A stretch of 64,000 bases of DNA from an uncultured Pelagibacteraceae bacterium. Lineage in GTDB: Bacteria; Pseudomonadota; Alphaproteobacteria; Pelagibacterales; Pelagibacteraceae. A program made the position numbers and the translations under genes. Location of the stretch: NCBI GenBank assembly GCA_902609855.1, contig CACLTL010000001.1, positions 62,001 through 126,000 on the forward strand. Reading direction: 5' to 3'. Below, one piece after another: positions 46,473 through 54,893 of the stretch (positions are counted from its first letter, which is position 1; each line of letters begins with the position of its first letter). A model generated the notes under the pieces. That model was not told the DNA's origin and did no database searches. It saw only the letters and a list, made by a program, of their open reading frames with translations.

Positions 46473-47125
46473 ATAAGAGCAGTTTTTTCTTTTAAATATT
46501 TTTCAATTTCTACTTTTAATTCTTTTTCTTTATTTTTAAAAAAATGATTGGAGTTTTTAATTTTTGAGAAAACTACCTCAACGCCTTTCTGACTCTTAAT
46601 TCTATTATCAAGTTCATCAATGCTCTCTTTGGTCACTAATTCATCATTATCACTATAGATAACTTGTCCAGATGTTGGACATGGTGCAAGAAAAGAGAAA
46701 TCATAAACGTTTGGTTGAGGTGAAACAGCAATAAAATTATTTACTTCTGGTCTTCTCATTATTAATTGCATACAAATTAAAGATCCAAAAGAAAAACCAG
46801 ATACCCAGCATTGACTATAATCTAAGTTTTGCCTTTCAATCCAATCTAGAGCCGCTGCTGCATCTGACAATTCTCCTTGTCCATTGTCAAAAACACCATC
46901 ACTCTTTCCAACACCTCTAAAATTTACTTTTATAACTGAAAAACCATTTTCTAAAAAAATATTATACATAAGCTGTACAACTCTATTATTCATAGTACCT
47001 CCATATTGAGGATGAGGGTGTAAAACGATAGCGACTGGAGATCCAAATTTTGGATTTTTATAATATTTTGCCTCAAGTCTTCCAGCAGGGCCAGGTATAA
47101 AAATTTCTAAACTTTTTGGTTTCAT
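46469..47125 (-). CDS. Alpha/beta hydrolase (COG2945-like)
   Basis: This 218-residue protein has a compact alpha/beta-hydrolase core. The oxyanion region is LHPHPQYGGTMNN, and the segment NFRGVGKSDG follows. The nucleophile elbow is GFSFGS (central Ser), the acid is in YSDNDELV and the histidine in SNHFF, so a complete Ser-Asp-His triad is likely. The HPHP-GG-M-N-V pattern is typical of the small COG2945 family, whose substrate is not known. It is divergent from iscR with a 132-bp spacer and may be iron-responsive if the sites there are real. Confidence 0.85.
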   Translation of the reverse strand: MKPKSLEIFIPGPAGRLEAKYYKNPKFGSPVAIVLHPHPQYGGTMNNRVVQLMYNIFLENGFSVIKVNFRGVGKSDGVFDNGQGELSDAAAALDWIERQNLDYSQCWVSGFSFGSLICMQLIMRRPEVNNFIAVSPQPNVYDFSFLAPCPTSGQVIYSDNDELVTKESIDELDNRIKSQKGVEVVFSKIKNSNHFFKNKEKELKVEIEKYLKEKTALI

Positions 47126-47129
47126 GTTT

Positions 47130-47147
47130 GATAATGATTATTATTTC
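47130..47147. promoter_or_regulatory. Possible Fur-type iron box
   Basis: GATAATGATTATTATTTC matches the first nine positions of the classical Fur box and about 14 of 19 overall, with an internal ATAAT-G-ATTAT palindrome. It lies just upstream of the hydrolase start (47125) and in the spacer shared with iscR-suf. AT-rich DNA makes such matches easy, so this is tentative. Confidence 0.25.
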
Positions 47148-47204
47148 TAAAAAAAAGTAATATTTTATAACACGTTTTTATGCGGCAAATAATTTTTTTT
47201 AATT

Positions 47205-47221
47205 CTTACTGATTTAGTAGG
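47205..47221 (+). promoter_or_regulatory. Candidate IscR-binding site (type 1-like)
   Basis: CTTACTGATTTAGTAGG fits the core of the E. coli type 1 IscR consensus (YYGACTRWWWYAGTCRR) except for the outer G and C of the half-sites, giving TACT-GATTT-AGTA. It lies 36 bp upstream of the iscR ATG, where autorepression would be expected. A TAGACA hexamer follows at 47224-47229 and could be a -35 element. Regulation is inferred. Confidence 0.5.
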
Positions 47222-47257
47222 AATTAGACAAAAAATATTGTATTACAACGTTAATTT

Positions 47258-47677
47258 ATGAAATTAACGACTAGAGGCAGATACGCAGTTATGGCAATGG
47301 CAGATTTAGCTTTATTTAGAGATAAAGGCCCAACAAGTCTTACAGATATATCTATAAGACAGAATATCTCTTTAGCCTATTTAGAGCAAATATTTATAAA
47401 ACTAAAAAATAATAAATTGGTTAAAAGTATTCGAGGAGCTAAAGGGGGATATGAACTTGAAATTCCACCAGAGCAAATAAAAATTTCCAGCATTATTTCA
47501 GCTGTGGATGAGGAAGTGAAAACTTTAAATTGTAAAAAAGAGTCAAAAAAAGGTTGCAATAATAAAACTACAAAATGTATTACGCATAATCTTTGGGATC
47601 AACTTGATCAACATATTAATAATTTTTTTGAAAAAGTAAAATTACAAGATTTAGTAAAAAAACAAAACTTAAAATAA
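47258..47677 (+). CDS. iscR: Rrf2-family regulator IscR
   Basis: IscR is a winged-helix repressor that senses Fe-S cluster status and controls Fe-S assembly genes. The N-terminal MKLTTRGRYAVMAMADLAL and the recognition region ISLAYLEQIFIKLKNNKLVKSIRGAKGGYEL are typical. Three cysteines (LNCKKESKKGCNNKTTKC) occupy the cluster-ligand position, with slightly wider spacing than in E. coli IscR; the ITHNLWDQLDQHINNFF tail also matches. Length is 139 residues. sufB starts on the base after its stop, so it heads the suf operon. Confidence 0.93.
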   Translation: MKLTTRGRYAVMAMADLALFRDKGPTSLTDISIRQNISLAYLEQIFIKLKNNKLVKSIRGAKGGYELEIPPEQIKISSIISAVDEEVKTLNCKKESKKGCNNKTTKCITHNLWDQLDQHINNFFEKVKLQDLVKKQNLK

Positions 47678-49114
47678 ATGAAAGCTGAAGACTTAAAAAA
47701 TAATAAAGAATATAAATATGGTTTCACAACTGAAATTGAAAATATAAAATCGCCAAAAGGCCTTTCTGAGGAAACAGTTAAATTTATTTCTAATATAAAA
47801 AAAGAACCTAAATGGATGTTAGAATGGAGATTGAAAGCTTTTAATAGATTAAAAGTTTTAAAAGAGCCAAACTGGCAAAAGCCTAAATATCCTAAAATAA
47901 ATTATCAGGATTTGTATTATTATTCTGCACCTAAAAGCGCTTCGGAAAAACCTAAAAGTTTAGATGAAATAGATCCAAAAATATTAGAAACTTATAAAAA
48001 ACTTGGAATACCATTAGATGAGCAAAAAAGATTAAACGGTATTGCGGTTGATGCCGTTTTTGATTCTGTCTCCGTTGCCACTACTTTTAAAGATGAGCTA
48101 ACAAAAAAAGGAATAATATTCTGCTCGATTTCAGAGGCAATTCAAAAATATCCAGAACTTGTCAAAAAATACCTTGGTTCTGTTATACCGTTGAGTGATC
48201 ATTATTTTGCTACTTTAAATTCAGCTGTGTTTACTGATGGTTCCTTTGTCTACATTCCTCCTAACACCAAGTGCCCTATGGAATTATCGACTTATTTTAG
48301 AATTAATGCTTCAGAAACTGGTCAATTTGAAAGAACCTTAATTATAGCTGATAAAGGAAGCTATGTAAGCTACTTAGAAGGATGTACAGCACCAATGCGA
48401 GATGAAAACCAACTACATGCAGCAAATGTAGAGTTGATAGCATTAGATGATGCTGAGATTAAATATTCCACAGTTCAGAATTGGTACCCAGGTGATGAAA
48501 AAGGAGTAGGAGGTATTTATAATTTTGTTACTAAAAGAGGTGCTTGTAGAGGCAAAAATTCAAAAATTTCATGGACACAGGTTGAAACCGGCTCGGCAAT
48601 TACGTGGAAATACCCTAGTTGTATTTTACAGGGAGATAATTCGGTTGGAGAATTTTATTCAATAGCAATCACAAATAATTTTCAAAAAGCGGATACAGGT
48701 ACTAAAATGATACATTTGGGCAAAAATACAAAAAGTAAAATTATTTCGAAAGGAATATCTGCAGGTAACGCTGACAATATGTACAGAGGTCTTGTTGAAA
48801 TAAAAAATAAAGCAATTAACTCAAGAAATTACACACAATGCGACTCTCTCCTAATGGGAAATAAATGTGGAGCACATACCATCCCCTATATAAAGAATGG
48901 TAATGCCACATCTACGATAGAACATGAGGCAACCACAACTAAAATCAACGAGGAGCAACTTTATTACTGCAATCAAAGAGGTTTAGATCAAGAAGAAGCC
49001 GTGAGTTTAATTGTTAATGGATTTTGTAAAGAAGTTCTCCAGCAACTACCCATGGAATTTGCTGTTGAAGCACAAAAACTTGTTGCTATTAGTTTGGAGG
49101 GAAGTGTTGGATAA
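47678..49114 (+). CDS. sufB: Fe-S cluster assembly protein SufB
   Basis: SufB is the scaffold subunit of the SufBC2D complex on which the nascent Fe-S cluster forms. The beta-helix core includes [43 protein letters not shown] and [24 protein letters not shown], which carry conserved cysteines. The conserved C-terminal [21 protein letters not shown] is present. Length is 478 residues, as in the alphaproteobacterial family. It lies directly after iscR and shares one base with sufC (TAATG). Confidence 0.96.
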   Translation: MKAEDLKNNKEYKYGFTTEIENIKSPKGLSEETVKFISNIKKEPKWMLEWRLKAFNRLKVLKEPNWQKPKYPKINYQDLYYYSAPKSASEKPKSLDEIDPKILETYKKLGIPLDEQKRLNGIAVDAVFDSVSVATTFKDELTKKGIIFCSISEAIQKYPELVKKYLGSVIPLSDHYFATLNSAVFTDGSFVYIPPNTKCPMELSTYFRINASETGQFERTLIIADKGSYVSYLEGCTAPMRDENQLHAANVELIALDDAEIKYSTVQNWYPGDEKGVGGIYNFVTKRGACRGKNSKISWTQVETGSAITWKYPSCILQGDNSVGEFYSIAITNNFQKADTGTKMIHLGKNTKSKIISKGISAGNADNMYRGLVEIKNKAINSRNYTQCDSLLMGNKCGAHTIPYIKNGNATSTIEHEATTTKINEEQLYYCNQRGLDQEEAVSLIVNGFCKEVLQQLPMEFAVEAQKLVAISLEGSVG

Positions 49115-49848
49115 TGCTAAATATTAAAAATTTAGAAGCAACAATCGACAACAAGCTTATTTTAAAAGGTTTTAACTTAAACATTAAACCTGGAGAAGTG
49201 CATGCAATTATGGGTCCTAATGGATCAGGAAAAAGTACATTAGCTAATGTTTTATCAGGTAAATCTGGTTATGAAATTAAGGGAGAAATTAAGTATAATG
49301 GAAAAAGTTTAAGCGAACTATCTACCGAAGAAAGAGCACAAAAAGGAATTTTTTTAGCATTTCAATATCCTCTAGAAATACCAGGGGTAAATACAAATAT
49401 TTTCCTTAGAACGTCTTTAAATTCAGTTAGAAAAGCCAATGGCGAAAAGGAATTGGATACTTTAGCTTTTTTGAAATTAATAAAAGAAAAATCCTCTGAG
49501 CTTGGTATAGACGAAAAATTTTTGTCTCGTCAACTTAATGTTGGTTTTTCTGGCGGGGAAAAAAAGAAAAATGAAATTTTACAGATGAAACTATTGCAGC
49601 CAAAATTATCTATTTTAGATGAGACAGACTCCGGATTAGATATTGATGCATTAAAAATTGTAGCTCAAGGAGTTAATTCTTACAAAAACAAGGACAATGC
49701 TTTTTTAATAATAACCCATTATCAAAGACTATTAGATTATATTAAACCAGATTTTGTTCACGTTTTATCCAACGGTAAAATTGTAAAAACAGGAAAAGCA
49801 GAACTTGGAGTTCAACTAGAAAAAACAGGTTATACAAATTTAGTTTAA
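49114..49848 (+). CDS. sufC: Fe-S cluster assembly ATPase SufC
   Basis: SufC is an ABC-type ATPase that drives conformational change of the SufBD scaffold. Walker [10 protein letters not shown] (about 34-42), Q-loop [12 protein letters not shown], signature [10 protein letters not shown], Walker [13 protein letters not shown] and H-loop ITHY are all present. Length is 244 residues. It has no membrane domain, as expected for SufC. It abuts sufD without a gap. Confidence 0.97.
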   Translation: MLNIKNLEATIDNKLILKGFNLNIKPGEVHAIMGPNGSGKSTLANVLSGKSGYEIKGEIKYNGKSLSELSTEERAQKGIFLAFQYPLEIPGVNTNIFLRTSLNSVRKANGEKELDTLAFLKLIKEKSSELGIDEKFLSRQLNVGFSGGEKKKNEILQMKLLQPKLSILDETDSGLDIDALKIVAQGVNSYKNKDNAFLIITHYQRLLDYIKPDFVHVLSNGKIVKTGKAELGVQLEKTGYTNLV

Positions 49849-51093
49849 ATGAAGCAGTATTACGATTTTAAAATTGAAAAGATAAAAGGCCTTTCTCAAG
49901 AGGAAATTGACTCTAGAAAAAAAAATCTAGAGCTTTTTTACAAAAACGGTTTCCCTAACAAAAAAGACGAAGATTGGAAATTTTCTGATCTTAATAAAAT
50001 TTTAAGTAATAACTTTAATAATATTTCAAACAATGATTATTTGTTTAAAGAGAAAAATTTTAAACAAATACATGAGTTTGAACATAACTTTATCTCATTA
50101 TTTAATGGGCAAATTATATCCTCAGATTTTTCTTATGAAGAAAAAAATAAAATTTCCCTTAAAGTTTTTAATTATAAAAATGAAAAAAATTTAGACAAAA
50201 AAAATTCACTTAACTTGCTAAATCACGCTTTAGCTTCTGGAGGCTTTTCTTTGGAGATTTCTAAAAACTATAAATTAAAAAAACCGATTGTCATTTATAA
50301 TAATTTCTCTAATTCGTTAAACGAGACAATTGTAAATTATAAAAATTCAATAATTATTAATGAAAACTCTGAGTTAAATTTAATAAATTATATAGATAAT
50401 TCTTCAAAAGAAAATTTTATGGTGAATACTATAGAGAACATTAAAATGAGAAAAAACTCTTCTTTAAATAATATTTTAATAAATAATTCTAAATGTAATG
50501 GATATTTTTATAAATATACTAAAAATGATTTAGAAAAAAATTCAAACCTCAAAAATTATTTAATTTTGTCAGGTTTGAAGTTCAACAAACTTGATATTGA
50601 AATTAATCTAAATGAAAAAGATTCAAAAAGCAGTGTTTTTTCTGCTCTAAACTTGGTTAAAAATGAGCATCAAGAAATAAAGACAAGAATCAACCATAAT
50701 GCACCACATTGTCATAGCTACCAAAAAGTAAAAAAAGTTTTAAATAATGAGAGCAAGGGAGTTTATCAAGGAAAAATTTTTGTAAAAAATATTGCACAAA
50801 AAACAGATGCATATCAATTGAGCGGAGCTTTAATTTTAGATGACGCTGCTGAATTTGATGCTAAACCAGAATTAGAAATTTATGCTGATGATGTAAAATG
50901 TTCGCATGGCTCTTCTTCTGGAAGCGTAGATTTAAATTCAATACATTATTTAAAATCTAGAGGTATTCCTGAAAGAGAGGCATATGAATTGCTCATAAAC
51001 GGTTTTTTAAGTGAAATATTAGAAAAAATGCAAGAGAGTGAATTAAAGAATTTTTTAATCAAAAAATTAGAAAGACAAATTAATGAACATTAA
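49849..51093 (+). CDS. sufD: Fe-S cluster assembly protein SufD
   Basis: SufD is a SufB paralogue that completes the SufBC2D complex and is involved in iron entry. It is more divergent than SufB, with many Asn/Lys-rich stretches. The C-terminal part is clearly of the family: KGVYQGKIFVKNIAQKTDAYQ, LEIYADDVKCSHGSSSGSVD (conserved C and H) and YLKSRGIPEREAYELLINGFLSE. Length is 414 residues. It overlaps sufS by 11 bp. Confidence 0.94.
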   Translation: MKQYYDFKIEKIKGLSQEEIDSRKKNLELFYKNGFPNKKDEDWKFSDLNKILSNNFNNISNNDYLFKEKNFKQIHEFEHNFISLFNGQIISSDFSYEEKNKISLKVFNYKNEKNLDKKNSLNLLNHALASGGFSLEISKNYKLKKPIVIYNNFSNSLNETIVNYKNSIIINENSELNLINYIDNSSKENFMVNTIENIKMRKNSSLNNILINNSKCNGYFYKYTKNDLEKNSNLKNYLILSGLKFNKLDIEINLNEKDSKSSVFSALNLVKNEHQEIKTRINHNAPHCHSYQKVKKVLNNESKGVYQGKIFVKNIAQKTDAYQLSGALILDDAAEFDAKPELEIYADDVKCSHGSSSGSVDLNSIHYLKSRGIPEREAYELLINGFLSEILEKMQESELKNFLIKKLERQINEH

Positions 51094-52300
51094 AAATATA
51101 AAAAAAGAGTTTCCAATTTTTAAACAAAAGATTAATGGAAAACCATTAGTTTATTTAGATAGCGCTAATTCCTCCCAAAAACCAAAAACTGTGATTGATA
51201 AAATATCTCAATTTTATGAAAATGAATTTTCTAATGTAGGTAGGAGCGTTCATACTCTTGCTGTAAAAGCAGCAAATAGGTTTGAGGCTACCAGAGATAA
51301 AGTACAAAAATATTTAAATGCTAAACATAGGGAAGAAATAATTTTTACTAAAGGCGCGACAGAAGCAATAAACTTAGTAGCCTCATCTTTTGGAAAAAAA
51401 TATATAAATGAAGGAGATGAAATATTAATTACAGAGTTAGAACATCATTCAAATTATATACCTTGGCATTATTTAAGATCCGAAAAGGGAGCTACTATAA
51501 AATTTGCTCCAGTTAATGAAAATGGTGACGTTGAAATAGAAGATATTAAAAAACTTATTACTAGTAAAACTAAGATCATTGCAATAACGCATATATCAAA
51601 TGTAACTGGAGCAATATTACCAATTACAAAAATTGTAGATCTTGCAAAAGAAAAAAATATTCCAGTATTAATTGACGGTACCCAAGGCGCGCCTCATTCT
51701 CACATCGATATGCAAAAAATTGGATGTGATTTTTATGCAATATCTTGTCACAAAATGTATGGCCCAAATGGTCTTGGAGTATTGTATATGAAAAAAAAAT
51801 GGGTTGATGATTTACCACCTTATCAAGGCGGAGGAGGAATGATTAATGAAGTAAAAAAAGATGATGTAACTTTTGCCGAGACTAATACAAAATTTGAAGC
51901 AGGTTCTATGCAAACTGCTGAAGTAGTTTCTTTCTCTGAGTCATTAAATTTTATAGAAAAACTTGGTATCAAAAAAATTGCATCGCATGAGAATGAAATT
52001 TTAGAATATGGTTTAGAAAAACTTAGAAAAAATAATTCTATCAATATTATTGGTGATCCTAAAGAAAGAGGTTCAGTATTATGTTTTACTTTAAAAGATA
52101 TTCATCCACACGATATAGCAACTATTTTAGATGATGACGGTGTAGCTATCAGAGCTGGACACCATTGTTGCCAAATATTGCATGAAAAACTTGGCTTACC
52201 TGCAACTGCTAGAGCTTCTATAGGAGTTTATAATGATAAAGAAGATATAGATAAATTATCAGAAGCAATTAAGAATTGTCAGAAAATATTTCAAAATTAA
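51083..52300 (+). CDS. sufS: Cysteine desulfurase SufS
   Basis: SufS takes sulfur from cysteine by PLP chemistry and passes it on as persulfide. PLP-site motifs: GATEAINLVA, ELEHHSNYIPW, IDGTQGAPHSHID and the Schiff-base lysine in SCHKMYGPNG. The persulfide cysteine is in RAGHHCCQ (a double Cys; the first aligns with E. coli C364). Length is 405 residues. Group II desulfurases of this type work with SufE or SufU; a SufU-like gene follows immediately. Confidence 0.95.
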   Translation: MNIKNIKKEFPIFKQKINGKPLVYLDSANSSQKPKTVIDKISQFYENEFSNVGRSVHTLAVKAANRFEATRDKVQKYLNAKHREEIIFTKGATEAINLVASSFGKKYINEGDEILITELEHHSNYIPWHYLRSEKGATIKFAPVNENGDVEIEDIKKLITSKTKIIAITHISNVTGAILPITKIVDLAKEKNIPVLIDGTQGAPHSHIDMQKIGCDFYAISCHKMYGPNGLGVLYMKKKWVDDLPPYQGGGGMINEVKKDDVTFAETNTKFEAGSMQTAEVVSFSESLNFIEKLGIKKIASHENEILEYGLEKLRKNNSINIIGDPKERGSVLCFTLKDIHPHDIATILDDDGVAIRAGHHCCQILHEKLGLPATARASIGVYNDKEDIDKLSEAIKNCQKIFQN

Positions 52301-52741
52301 ATGGAACTTAAAGAACTATATCAAGAAATAATCTTAGATCATGGGAAAAATCCTAGAAATAAAGGAAAGTGTGATGGTTATACTAATGATGCAAAAGCAC
52401 ATAATCCTTTGTGTGGTGACAAAGTTCACATTTATTTAAAACTTAATAAAGATAAAGAAATTGAAGACTTAAGTTTTGAGGGAGAAGGGTGTGCTATTTC
52501 TTTAGCATCAGCATCTATTTTGACCGAGATAGTGAAAGGAAAAAATTTATCTTTCTTAAAGAAAATTAACGATGATTTTTTAAATATGATTAAGAACAAA
52601 ACAAAAATCAGACTTAATAGCCTCACGGAAGATCAGATAACTACAATTACATCTTTATCTGGAGTTCAAGAATTTCCGATGAGAGTTAAATGCGCAACAA
52701 TGGCCTGGCATACCTGTTTATCAGCAGTTGAAAAAAAATGA
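52301..52741 (+). CDS. sufU: SufU-type (IscU/NifU N-terminal) Fe-S assembly protein
   Basis: This 146-residue NifU-N family protein has conserved cysteines in NPLCGDKV, GEGCAISLASAS and RVKCATMAWHTC. The longer segment between the second and third cysteines (about 60-125) is the mark of SufU, a zinc-dependent sulfur acceptor for SufS, rather than IscU. The start follows the sufS stop directly, and the end overlaps sufT by 4 bp. No sufE lies in this operon, so SufU probably fills that role. Confidence 0.88.
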   Translation: MELKELYQEIILDHGKNPRNKGKCDGYTNDAKAHNPLCGDKVHIYLKLNKDKEIEDLSFEGEGCAISLASASILTEIVKGKNLSFLKKINDDFLNMIKNKTKIRLNSLTEDQITTITSLSGVQEFPMRVKCATMAWHTCLSAVEKK

Positions 52742-53040
52742 GCTTACTAAAAGATAAAATTATAGCAGAGATTAAAAAAATCTATGATCCTGAAATACCA
52801 GTAAATATTTACGAATTGGGTTTAATTTATAAAATAGATATAGAGAACGCCAAAAAAGTTAATATAGAAATGACTTTGACTTCTCCCAACTGTCCTGTTG
52901 CCGAAAGTTTGCCTAAAATGGTTAAAGATAATATATTAAAACTAGATGGTATTGATGATGTTAATTTAAAATTAGTTTGGGATCCGCCTTGGACTAAAGA
53001 TAAAATGTCCGAAGCTGCAAAATTGGAGTTAAATTTATGA
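52738..53040 (+). CDS. sufT: SufT-like DUF59/MIP18 family protein
   Basis: This 100-residue single-domain MIP18 (DUF59) protein shows the DPEIPVNIYELGLIYKI motif, TLTSPNCPVAE with its conserved cysteine, and VWDPPWTKDKMSEAAKLEL at the end. SufT proteins help Fe-S maturation when demand is high, and the gene is often embedded in suf operons, as here. It overlaps sufU and sufA by 4 bp each. Confidence 0.93.
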   Translation: MSLLKDKIIAEIKKIYDPEIPVNIYELGLIYKIDIENAKKVNIEMTLTSPNCPVAESLPKMVKDNILKLDGIDDVNLKLVWDPPWTKDKMSEAAKLELNL

Positions 53041-53372
53041 GCGAACAAGTAATAAAACTAAGTCAAAATGCTGCAGAAAGAATAAAAGAGATAATGTCAA
53101 AAGCTAAAGACAAGGCTATCGGAGTAAGAGTAGGCGTTAAGTCAGGAGGTTGTGCCGGAATGTCTTACATTATGGAGTATGCCAAAGAAATAAAACCTAA
53201 TGAGGAAATTATTGAAGATAAAGGAGTCAAAGTTTTAATTGATCCTAAAGCAATAATGTATCTTCTAGGAACAGAAATGGATTATAAAAAAGAAAAGTTT
53301 TCGTCTCAATTTATATTTAAAAACCCTAATGAAACTGAACGTTGTGGTTGCGGAGAGTCCTTTAAAGTTTAA
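53037..53372 (+). CDS. sufA: A-type Fe-S carrier protein (SufA/IscA/ErpA family)
   Basis: A-type carriers transfer assembled clusters to target proteins. The three conserved cysteines are in SGGCAGMSY and CGCGESF near the C-terminus. Length is 111 residues. It is the last gene of the iscR-sufBCDSUTA unit and ends in a TTAA double stop shared with glnA. Assignment to SufA rather than ErpA or IscA rests on operon context. Confidence 0.93.
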   Translation: MSEQVIKLSQNAAERIKEIMSKAKDKAIGVRVGVKSGGCAGMSYIMEYAKEIKPNEEIIEDKGVKVLIDPKAIMYLLGTEMDYKKEKFSSQFIFKNPNETERCGCGESFKV

Positions 53373-54775
53373 CCACTATAGTACATTTCAAACTCAATTG
53401 GATGCGGAGTATGCTCGAATTTGTAAATTTCTTGAAATTTTAATTCTATATAAGCATCTATTTGGTCGTCAGTAAATACTCCGCCTTCAGTTAAAAACTT
53501 TCTATCTTTATCAAGGTTTTGCATAGCTTCTCTTAAAGAGCCACAAACAGTAGGTAATTTTTTAACTTCATCCTCCGATAGAGAATATAAATCTTGATCA
53601 AACGCTTTGCCTGGATCGATTTTGTTTTTAATACCATCGATACCTGCCATCAACATTGAAGCAAATGTTAAATAAGGATTGCCAGCAGCATCTGGAAATC
53701 TTATTTCCATTCTAGCTGCTTTAGGATTCATTATCACAGGTATTCTGCATGAGGCTGATCTATTTCTCGCAGAGTACGCTAGAATTACTGGTGCCTCAAA
53801 ACCTGGAATTAATCTTTTATAACTATTTGTTGTTGCGTTTGAAAAAGCATTAATAGCTTTAGCGTGCTTTAAAATACCCCCTATATAATACAATGCTTCT
53901 TTAGATAAACCTGCGTATTCTTTGCCCATAAATATTGGCGTGCTACCTTTCCAAATAGATTGGTGACAATGCATCCCTGAACCGTTGTCACCTTTTACTG
54001 GCTTAGGCATAAATGTAGCTGTCTTACCAAATGAGTGAGTCACCATTTGTACAGCGTATTTGTAAAGTTGAACGTTATCTGCCATGTTAGTTAAAGTACC
54101 AAAGTACATACCTAGTTCATGTTGACTTGGTGCTACCTCGTGATGGTGTTTTTCAACTTTTACTCCCATATCTTTAAGTGCTTTTAAATACTCTCCTCGC
54201 ATATCCTGAGCGCTATCAACTGGTGGAACAGGAAAGTAACCGCCTTTAATTCCTGGTCTATGTCCCATGTTTCCATTTTCATATTTTTTTCCAGTATTGT
54301 ATGGACCTTCAGAACTATCTATGTTGAAACTAGTTTCATTCATATCGTTTTTAAATCTTACGTCGTCAAAAACAAAAAATTCCGGTTCTGGTCCGAAGTA
54401 CGATTTATCCCCGATGCCTGATTTTTTTAAATATGCCTCAGCTTTTTTTGCAGTTCCTCTAGGATCTCTTCCATAAGGGTCTTTTTTTACAGCATCTAAA
54501 ATATCGCAAAATATATTTAATGTGGTGTGAGAATTAAAAGGATCAATTATTGGTCTCTCCAAGTCAGGTTTTAAAATCATGTCAGATTCATTTATTGCTT
54601 TCCAACCAGCTATAGATGATCCATCAAAAAACACTCCATTGTTCAGCATATCTTCATCAACAACTGTTGTATCCATTGTTAGATGCTGAAGTTTACCTTT
54701 AGGATCAGTAAACCTTAAATCTACAAACTCAATCTGTTTGTCTTTAATAAGCTTAAGAATATCTTTTGAACTCAT
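53369..54775 (-). CDS. glnA: Glutamine synthetase type I
   Basis: GlnA makes glutamine from glutamate, ammonia and ATP. Metal and substrate motifs: FFDGSSIAGW, GPEPEFFVFD, NGSGMHCHQSIW, KRLIPGFEAPV, and the adenylylation tyrosine at Y397 (DLYSLSEDE), so covalent control by GlnE is possible. I start at the ATG at 54775 (468 residues), because GAGGAG, a strong Shine-Dalgarno, lies just upstream; the longer frame from 54787 would translate that site. It is expressed alone. Confidence 0.96.
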   Translation of the reverse strand: MSSKDILKLIKDKQIEFVDLRFTDPKGKLQHLTMDTTVVDEDMLNNGVFFDGSSIAGWKAINESDMILKPDLERPIIDPFNSHTTLNIFCDILDAVKKDPYGRDPRGTAKKAEAYLKKSGIGDKSYFGPEPEFFVFDDVRFKNDMNETSFNIDSSEGPYNTGKKYENGNMGHRPGIKGGYFPVPPVDSAQDMRGEYLKALKDMGVKVEKHHHEVAPSQHELGMYFGTLTNMADNVQLYKYAVQMVTHSFGKTATFMPKPVKGDNGSGMHCHQSIWKGSTPIFMGKEYAGLSKEALYYIGGILKHAKAINAFSNATTNSYKRLIPGFEAPVILAYSARNRSASCRIPVIMNPKAARMEIRFPDAAGNPYLTFASMLMAGIDGIKNKIDPGKAFDQDLYSLSEDEVKKLPTVCGSLREAMQNLDKDRKFLTEGGVFTDDQIDAYIELKFQEIYKFEHTPHPIEFEMYYSG

Positions 54776-54814
54776 TTTGCTCCTCAAATAATTTTATTAA
54801 TTGCTGCGAACATA

Positions 54815-54829
54815 TATAAGGTGTCTATT
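54815..54829 (-). repeat. 15-bp element shared with the NrdJ-like gene upstream region (copy 2)
   Basis: Minus strand AATAGACACCTTATA, identical to 32388-32402 and again ending 39 bp before the start codon (glnA ATG at 54775). A TATACT hexamer lies upstream on the minus strand (54832-54837) and could be the -10 element, in which case the 15-mer would be at the start of the transcript. The remaining spacer to the divergent EamA gene shows nothing else I recognise. Confidence 0.55.
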
Positions 54830-54893
54830 TAGAGTATAATTAAAAATATATAACAGCTATGCATTTATCACATACATACACTTTAAATCTTAA

